From: JAOPZW01 sp034664395
GTDB taxonomy: Bacteria > Actinomycetota > Thermoleophilia > Solirubrobacterales > Solirubrobacteraceae
DNA: 19,287 bases
Assembly (NCBI GenBank): GCA_034664395.1
Contig: JAXDHQ010000317.1
Location: 1 to 19,287, forward strand
Direction: 5' to 3'
Positions 13,941-19,287 of the stretch are shown piece after piece; position 1 is the stretch's first letter, and every line of letters starts with the position of its first letter. Position numbers and translations under genes: made by a program. The notes under the pieces are model-generated. The model had not been told where the DNA came from. It saw nothing but the letters and a program-made list of their open reading frames with translations, and searched no databases.

Positions 13941-13944
<4 letters not shown>
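13015..13944 (+). CDS. PAP2-superfamily membrane phosphatase/transferase (AUR1-like)
   Basis: A 309-residue multi-pass membrane protein. The catalytic motifs of the PAP2 superfamily are near the C-terminus: AMPSLHFATS (H228) and YLGEHYVADLLAG (H267, D271). The SLHFA form, the upstream WCHWVWFLVPHGSA segment and the large N-terminal part resemble the PAP2_3/AUR1 (inositol-phosphorylceramide-synthase-like) branch, not classical lipid phosphatases; the KxxxxxxRP motif is not evident. It likely transfers or removes a phosphate-linked head group on a membrane lipid or polyprenyl carrier at the outer membrane face. It overlaps the flippase-like gene by four bases (ATGA), so both belong to one pathway. 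The start ATG at 13015 is chosen over an upstream GTG at 12946 because TATCCT lies just before it. Confidence 0.88.
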
Positions 13945-15059
<1,115 letters not shown>

Positions 15060-15078
15060 CGGCGGGCCGGCGTCGGGC

Positions 15079-15084
15079 TACTAT
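15079..15084 (+). promoter_or_regulatory. Putative -10 element of trxB
   Basis: TACTAT sits in an unusually AT-rich patch (15079-15094) in the 35-base gap after the flippase-like gene. It ends 10 bases before the GTG at 15095. The -35 position reads GTAACG, a partial match, overlapping the upstream stop codon. It suggests trxB is transcribed independently of the lipid operon. Confidence 0.45.
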
Positions 15085-15094
15085 ACAAAGTAAA

Positions 15095-16141
15095 GTGAAC
15101 CTGGAAAGCGAGCGTGAAGCTGTGGGCGACGTCGAGAACGTCATCATCGTGGGCAGTGGCCCGGCCGGTTACACGGCGGCGCTGTACACCGCGCGCGCCA
15201 ACCTGAGCCCGCTCGTGATCGAGGGCTTCTTCTGGGGCGGCCTGCTGCAGCAGACGACCGAGGTCGAGAACTACCCGGGCTTCCCCGGCGGCGGCATCAA
15301 CGGCCCCGAGCTGATGCAGCGCATGCGCGACCAGGCCGGCGACTTCGGCGCGCGGTTCATCACCGACCAGGCGACCAAGGTGGAGCTCTCCAACGAGCCC
15401 GGCGGCGTCCACAGGGTGTGGGTCGGCGACGACGAGCACCAGGCGCGCACGATCGTCCTCGCCATGGGGGCCGAGCACAAGAAGCTGGGCATTCCGGGCG
15501 AGGTCGAGCTCGGCGGCGCCGGCGTGTCCTACTGCGCCACCTGCGACGCCGCCTTCTTCCGCGGCCGCGACACGATCATCGTCGGCGGCGGCGACTCGGC
15601 CATGGAAGAGGCCATCTTCCTGTCCAAGTTCTCCTCGAAGGTCTACGTCGTGCACCGTCGCGACGAGTTCCGCGCCTCGAAGATCATGCTCGAGCGCGCG
15701 CGGTCGATCGACAACATCGAGTTCCTGACCCCGTACGTGGTCGAGGAGTTCCTCGAGGGCGAGGGCGCCTTCCAGCGGATCGCCAAGCTGCGCCACGCCG
15801 AGACCGGCGAGGAGCTCGATCTCCCGATCGGCGGCGCGTTCATCGCCATCGGCCACGAGCCGCAGTCGGGCATCGTGGCCGGCCAGGTGCGGACCGACGA
15901 CGAGGGCTACGTGATCACCGAGGGCAGGTCGACCCGCACCGGCGTGCCGGGCGTCTTCGCCGCCGGCGACCTCGTCGACCACACCTACCGCCAGGCGGTC
16001 ACCGCCGCCGGGTCGGGCTGCCAGGCCGCGCTCGACGCCGAGTGGTACATGCGCGACACGCCGCAGGTGCCGACGCCCGCCGGCCTGCCCGAGGGCGATC
16101 TCGCCGAGGCGCAGTGGGCGCCGCCGCGCGCGTCGCGCTAG
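15095..16141 (+). CDS. trxB: Thioredoxin-disulfide reductase
   Basis: A 348-residue flavoenzyme using NADPH to reduce thioredoxin in the cytoplasm. The FAD motif GSGPAGYTAALYTARA is at about 20-35, followed by ENYPGFP. The redox-active CATC has C147 and C150. The NADPH motif GGGDSAMEEA with HRRDEFRAS lies after it, and the C-terminal FAD motif GVFAAGDLVD is near 290. The GTG at 15095 gives a short Glu-rich N-terminal extension. A second in-frame GTG at 15122 would start the protein right before the FAD strand and is a real alternative. A Pro/Gly/Glu tail (PTPAGLPEGDLAEAQW) extends beyond the usual end. No thioredoxin gene adjoins it. It converges on the metzincin-like gene; both stops share a CTAG. 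Confidence 0.97.
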   Translation: MNLESEREAVGDVENVIIVGSGPAGYTAALYTARANLSPLVIEGFFWGGLLQQTTEVENYPGFPGGGINGPELMQRMRDQAGDFGARFITDQATKVELSNEPGGVHRVWVGDDEHQARTIVLAMGAEHKKLGIPGEVELGGAGVSYCATCDAAFFRGRDTIIVGGGDSAMEEAIFLSKFSSKVYVVHRRDEFRASKIMLERARSIDNIEFLTPYVVEEFLEGEGAFQRIAKLRHAETGEELDLPIGGAFIAIGHEPQSGIVAGQVRTDDEGYVITEGRSTRTGVPGVFAAGDLVDHTYRQAVTAAGSGCQAALDAEWYMRDTPQVPTPAGLPEGDLAEAQWAPPRASR

Positions 16142-16803
16142 CGGCGCGCTGACGCCTTGCGGGTGCGGGCCGCGCGGGCCCGCCGCTTCGCCTTGATCCG
16201 CTTGGCCTTGCGGGTCGCCGCCGACGCCACGGCCGCAGTCGACGCGGCGGCCGGCGCGGGCGCCGCTCCCGGCGCGGGCGTCGCGCCCGGCTGCGGTGTC
16301 GCCGCGCAATCGGGCGAGGGCTGCACGTAGTACGGCGACATGACGTTCGTCGGGTCGGCGACGTGCCCGTGGCCGGTGAGGTGGCCGAGCTCGTGCTCGA
16401 CGATCGTGCACAGCTTGGGCCAGTTCCAGTCGACGTCGAGGCTGTACGCGATCGAGCACGAGCTGTAGGTCGCCGGGTCGGCCTGGTCGGTCGCCATCCA
16501 CCGGGACTCGGCGTTCATCGTGGCGCCCAGGTGCTGCCAGGACTCGGTCCACGCGCCGGCGCAGGGGTCGACGCCCCAGTGCGCGGCGGCGACGGCGTGC
16601 GCCGCGGCCATGAGGTCGGGAGCCGCCGGCACCGCCAGCGGCGCGACGCCGGCGTCGTCGAAGGAGTTCCCGCTCGCGGCGGGGATGACGAACAGGGGCG
16701 TGATCTCGAGCGGGCCTTCGTGGGCGCCGGCGGAGGCGGCGCCGATGCCCGACGCCGCGAGGGCGAGGAGAGCGCAGGCGAGCAGTGAGCGCGGACCGGG
16801 CAT
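16138..16803 (-). CDS. Secreted metzincin-like zinc metalloprotease with basic C-terminal tail
   Basis: A 221-residue protein with a Sec signal peptide (hydrophobic 5-22, likely cleaved after ASAGA near 27). The catalytic zinc site is HELGHLTGHGH with H137, E138, H141 and H145, and a Met-turn-like NVMSPYY with M155 eight residues later; this HExxHxxGH plus Met pattern is that of metzincins such as matrixins. Four of five cysteines (81, 116, 132, 166) flank the core and could form disulfides after export. Past about residue 168 comes a Pro/Ala/Gly linker and a strongly basic tail of repeating K/R/A. The tail may bind the cell wall or other anionic polymers. Substrate unknown. It is short for a peptidase and may be a mini-enzyme. 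Its stop overlaps trxB by four bases. Confidence 0.8.
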   Translation of the reverse strand: MPGPRSLLACALLALAASGIGAASAGAHEGPLEITPLFVIPAASGNSFDDAGVAPLAVPAAPDLMAAAHAVAAAHWGVDPCAGAWTESWQHLGATMNAESRWMATDQADPATYSSCSIAYSLDVDWNWPKLCTIVEHELGHLTGHGHVADPTNVMSPYYVQPSPDCAATPQPGATPAPGAAPAPAAASTAAVASAATRKAKRIKAKRRARAARTRKASARR

Positions 16804-16887
16804 GACCCCGGTGGTCGGCCGCGCCCTTCGGCCGGGGCAACCGGCCGGACGGATGGATGACGGTGCCGGCGCGCGGGCGCCGGGCGC
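16804..16887. other. Short gap between the metalloprotease and alcohol dehydrogenase genes, with GC-rich hairpin
   Basis: CCGGCGC at 16866-16872 pairs perfectly with GCGCCGG at 16877-16883 around GCGG. It lies four bases past the stop codon of the alcohol dehydrogenase gene as read on the minus strand, where a terminator is expected, but no T-tract follows. Further left, GGCCG/CGGCC-type short repeats reflect composition. A promoter for the metalloprotease gene should also be here; I could not identify it. Confidence 0.4.
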
Positions 16888-17916
16888 TCACGGCGTCAGG
16901 ACGATCTTCAGCGCCTCGCGCCGGTCGAAGATCTCGTAGGCCTCCGGCGCGTCGGCCAGGCGCATGTGGTGGGTCACCAGCGGGGTGGGATCGAGCACGC
17001 CCGCGGCCATCAGCGCCACGACCCGGTCGAGGTGGGCGATGACGTTGGCGGGGCCGGTCCTCACCGTGAGCGCCTTGATCCAGGCGAGCCCCATGTGCAC
17101 CTCGCAGCGCTCGGCGTAGACGCCGACCACGCTCACGGTGGCGCAGCTCGCGGCCAGCCGGATCGCGAGGTCGAGCGCCCGCGCGTCGCCCACGGCCTCG
17201 ATGACGACGTCGGCGCCGTGTCCGCCGGTGGCGGCCTTCACGGCCGCGCGCGGGTCGTCCTCGGTCAGGTGCACAGGCTGGGCGCCGAAGGCGCGCGCGA
17301 CGTCCAGGCGCGCCTCGACCGCGTCGATCGCCAGGACCTGCGCGGCGCCGGCGGCGCGCGCGGCCTGCACCGCGCACAGCCCGACCGGGCCGAGCCCGAG
17401 GACCGCGACGCTGTCGCCGGCGCGCACCGGCGCCGCGGCGTGGACGCCGGTGCCCATGACGTCGCCCGCGAAGAGGGCGACGTCGGCGCTCATCCCCTCG
17501 GGGACGCGCCGCAGCGTGAGGTTGGCGTGGGGGACGAGCGCGAGCTCGGCCTGCGTCCCCTGCAGCGCGCCCAGCGTGGCGCCGTGGCCGAACGTGCGGG
17601 AGCGCTCGCAGCGGTGGAAGTTGCCGGCGCGGCACAGGGCGCACGCGCCGCACGCGACGTGGAAGCAGCCGAGCACGCGGTCGCCGACCGCCACGGCGTC
17701 GACCGCGTCGCCGGCGTCGACCACCGTGCCCACGTACTCGTGGCCGATCGTGAACCCGGGCTCGATCGCCACGCGCCCGTGGTAGATGTGCAGGTCGCTG
17801 CCGCACACCCCGCTGACGTCGATGCGCACGATGGCGTCGCCGGGCGCCTGCAACACGGGGTCCGGGCGCTCCTCGATGCGCACCTCGCCGGGCGCCTGGA
17901 AGGTGACCGCGTGCAT
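16888..17916 (-). CDS. Zinc-dependent alcohol dehydrogenase (medium-chain dehydrogenase/reductase)
   Basis: A 342-residue cytoplasmic MDR enzyme. The catalytic zinc ligands are C38 (GVCGSDLH), H59 and E60 (GHEYVG), with a later acidic/cysteine ligand in the loop around 145-150 (GDVMGTG). The structural zinc site is complete: C89, C92, C95 and C103 in CGACALCRAGNFHRC. The nucleotide fold GLGPVGL near residue 170 and an acidic D at the end of strand 2 (LAIDAVEARL) favour NAD over NADP. It interconverts an alcohol or polyol and its carbonyl; the substrate is not evident from context. The ATG at 17916 is preferred over an upstream in-frame extension because TAGCGT lies 10 bases before it. It is monocistronic, flanked by hairpins on the stop side. 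Confidence 0.94.
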   Translation of the reverse strand: MHAVTFQAPGEVRIEERPDPVLQAPGDAIVRIDVSGVCGSDLHIYHGRVAIEPGFTIGHEYVGTVVDAGDAVDAVAVGDRVLGCFHVACGACALCRAGNFHRCERSRTFGHGATLGALQGTQAELALVPHANLTLRRVPEGMSADVALFAGDVMGTGVHAAAPVRAGDSVAVLGLGPVGLCAVQAARAAGAAQVLAIDAVEARLDVARAFGAQPVHLTEDDPRAAVKAATGGHGADVVIEAVGDARALDLAIRLAASCATVSVVGVYAERCEVHMGLAWIKALTVRTGPANVIAHLDRVVALMAAGVLDPTPLVTHHMRLADAPEAYEIFDRREALKIVLTP

Positions 17917-17926
17917 TGGGCGCTGC

Positions 17927-17932
17927 ACGCTA
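17927..17932 (-). promoter_or_regulatory. Putative -10 element of the alcohol dehydrogenase gene
   Basis: TAGCGT on the minus strand ends 10 bases before the ATG at 17916, leaving a leader of only a few bases. No Shine-Dalgarno sequence is present. The gap to the plus-strand small ORF (17933-18034) is otherwise free of recognisable elements apart from the TTAAGG/TATAGG pair near 18000-18029. Confidence 0.4.
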
Positions 17933-18034
17933 GCCGACGCGCTTCGGCGGCCGGCAGGTGCCGGCGCCCCGGCGCCGAATCCCACCGACGTCCCGCGTTA
18001 AGGATGTGCGCTCCGCTGCCGTCTATAGGGCCAG

Positions 18035-18142
18035 ATGTCGCCTCGTCAGTACATGTATCCGAAGGTCACCCCGGTGCCGCGTCCCGCGAGCGCTCCCGCG
18101 CCTGTCCCGGCGCCCGCGCCGCGCTCGGCCCCGGCCCGCTGA
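18035..18142 (+). CDS. Possible small Pro/Ala-rich protein (35 residues)
   Basis: The ORF begins MSPRQYMYPKVTPVPRP and then becomes a Pro/Ala/Arg low-complexity tail ending SAPAR. Third codon positions are mostly G or C, as in neighbouring genes, and the first part uses non-GC-driven residues (Q, Y, M, K), which chance frames in this genome rarely show. TTAAGG (17998-18003) and a TATAGG-containing patch (18024-18029) upstream could form a promoter with near-leaderless start; the second hexamer is imperfect. It is not recognised as a known family, and Pro/Ala-rich composition alone is weak evidence here. It converges on the GNAT gene with a hairpin between. Confidence 0.4.
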   Translation: MSPRQYMYPKVTPVPRPASAPAPVPAPAPRSAPAR

Positions 18143-18156
18143 GGCGACGGCCGGCC

Positions 18157-18172
18157 TGCTCCGGGCGGAGCA
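18157..18172. terminator. Small hairpin between convergent genes
   Basis: TGCTCC (18157-18162) pairs with GGAGCA (18167-18172) around GGGC, in the 45-base gap between the small plus-strand ORF and the stop of the GNAT gene. There is no T-tract. It may serve both directions. Confidence 0.4.
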
Positions 18173-18187
18173 ACCGCGCGCGATCAC

Positions 18188-19287
18188 TCAGTGCGGCCGG
18201 ATCCTGGCCCTGGCGCTCGCTCCCGCGCGCCGCATCTGCGGGTGCTCGCGCAGATAGGCGATGGCTCGACCGCCGACGGGGCGCACCCCGGCGTGCCATG
18301 CCAGCGCCGCGGCGCGGCCGGCCGGGCCCGTGTAGGCGCGCAGCCCATGGCGGGGCCGGACGTCGTCGGTCCACTCCAGCTTGTAGCGGTCCGGGCCGCC
18401 CAGCATGTCGTAGCCGCGAAGGCCCTCCTGGACGGCTTCGCGGAGCGCTTCGCCGCGCAGGACGATGCCGGGGGAGAGATCGGCGCGGCGCTCGTCGAAT
18501 CCGGTCTTGAGCAGGAAGCCGACGCCGCCGAGGACGCATCCCAGGTCGCCGGCGAGCACCTGCCCGTCCAGCTCGAGCAGGAGCAGGCGCAGCCAGCCGC
18601 GCTCGGCCGCCTCGCGGGCGAAGTCGCGGTAGAGCTGCTCGGCGCCCCGCTCGGCGAGGATGGCGGTGCGGTTGCGGCCCTTCCAGCCCGACGCCTCGAC
18701 CGCCATGAAGGCATCGAGGTCGCGCTCGAGCGTCGATCCGCCGGTGATGAGACGTACCCGCGCGGCGCCTGCGCGCTCGAGCTTGCGGCGCTTGCGCCGC
18801 CATTGGGAGGCGAGGTGACGGCTGCGGCTCGCGAGGAGCTCGTCGAAGGACGCGGGCAACGGCACGTACGGGCTCCGCGTCAAGCCCCGCAGCGGCGTCA
18901 GCACTCCGTAGCCCGCGGCCTGCAGCGCCGCGCGGGCGATCTCCGCGTCCGGCGCGCCCTCGCGGAGGGCTTCGAGCGCCACGCGCCGAGTCCCCATCGC
19001 GCAGATCTCCCGCCAAAGGCGCCGGCGCTCGTGCGCTCCGGCCGCCACCGTGCCCCACTCGCCGCTGTGGACGTCGGCTGCCGAGGCGAGGCCCCAGCGG
19101 AGATCCTGCAGCAGAGCGCCGGACAGGAGGTCGCCGCCGGCGTCGCACAGGGCGGCGCAGAGCACCGGCCGGCGGGCCCGCGCGCGCGCCCATGCTGTCA
19201 GCCAGGCGTGCGTGGCGAACGGATTGGCGCTCGCCTCCGCGAAGGCGTCCCACTGCTCGCGCGCCGCGGTCAGCAGCTCGGTGCCCA
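18188..19287 (-). CDS. GNAT-family acetyltransferase, BioF2/CelD-like (5' end beyond window)
   Basis: The minus-strand frame is open from base 19287 to the stop at 18188, so at least 365 residues are visible and the start lies outside. A GTG at 19165 is internal: upstream codons read on as WDAFAEASANPF and THAWLTAWARARARRP, the standard 'NPF.T..WL.AW' opening of Acetyltransf_6 (BioF2/CelD) proteins. The first GNAT half is followed by a linker with SRHLASQWRRKRRKLERAG, and the second half has GQVLAGDLGCVLGGVGFLLKTGFDE, AYLSP-like DLSPGIVLRGEALR and YDMLGGPDRYKLEW, here quoted in part. Relatives act in cell-surface polysaccharide or peptidoglycan-type acylation (CelD/FemAB-like folds). The acceptor is unknown. 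The C-terminus is basic. Confidence 0.88.
   Translation of the reverse strand, partial: GTELLTAAREQWDAFAEASANPFATHAWLTAWARARARRPVLCAALCDAGGDLLSGALLQDLRWGLASAADVHSGEWGTVAAGAHERRRLWREICAMGTRRVALEALREGAPDAEIARAALQAAGYGVLTPLRGLTRSPYVPLPASFDELLASRSRHLASQWRRKRRKLERAGAARVRLITGGSTLERDLDAFMAVEASGWKGRNRTAILAERGAEQLYRDFAREAAERGWLRLLLLELDGQVLAGDLGCVLGGVGFLLKTGFDERRADLSPGIVLRGEALREAVQEGLRGYDMLGGPDRYKLEWTDDVRPRHGLRAYTGPAGRAAALAWHAGVRPVGGRAIAYLREHPQMRRAGASARARIRPH

Noticed and set aside
18188..19165. GNAT gene as a complete ORF starting at the GTG at 19165
   Set aside because: The frame continues upstream to the window edge with family-typical sequence (NPF, THAWLTAW), so the GTG is internal.

Overview
The window is very GC-rich with densely packed genes and few Shine-Dalgarno sequences. 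It carries a LuxR-type AAA regulator, an ECF sigma factor, a Ser/Thr kinase with an extracellular beta-propeller, a BioF2-like GNAT protein, a remnant of an amino-acid-permease/UspA fusion, and a secreted protein with an Arg/Lys/Ala tail. Together these suggest an actinobacterium, most likely of the Thermoleophilia/Solirubrobacterales type. The lineage is inferred from gene content; no marker RNA is present. I saw no tRNA, rRNA, CRISPR array or insertion sequence.

Layout. 1-3415 (+) holds the tail of a NarL-type histidine kinase, its overlapping response regulator, and a separately promoted LuxR-family ATPase regulator. 3431-7306 (-) is a cytochrome c oxidase operon read ctaC, ctaD, ctaB, a 36-residue membrane protein and a 77-residue membrane protein, with no subunit III gene. 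7361-8161 (-) is a PaaG-like crotonase. 8194-8612 (-) is the decayed permease/UspA gene. 8613-8899 is a gene-free gap with three successive perfect inverted repeats. 8900-9634 (+) is a class I glutamine-amidotransferase-like hydrolase. 9631-12946 holds an ECF sigma factor (-), a divergent FHA-HTH protein (+) and a propeller Ser/Thr kinase (-). 13015-15059 (+) is a two-gene membrane-lipid operon (PAP2 and flippase-like). 15095-16141 (+) is trxB. 16138-16803 (-) is a secreted metzincin-like protein. 16888-17916 (-) is a zinc alcohol dehydrogenase. 18035-18142 (+) is a possible 35-residue Pro/Ala-rich ORF. 18188-19287 (-) is a GNAT protein cut by the right edge.

How the genes work together. The oxidase genes form one coupled operon: farnesylated haem made via CtaB supplies CtaD, and CtaC takes electrons at CuA. 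The kinase, FHA-HTH and sigma genes are the best candidate for a linked signalling unit: an extracellular sensor kinase, a phosphothreonine-reading DNA-binding protein and a transcription initiation factor. That linkage is inferred from gene order. Many genes have a TAnnnT -10-like hexamer 6-11 bases before the start codon and no Shine-Dalgarno sequence, so leaderless transcripts are probably common here.
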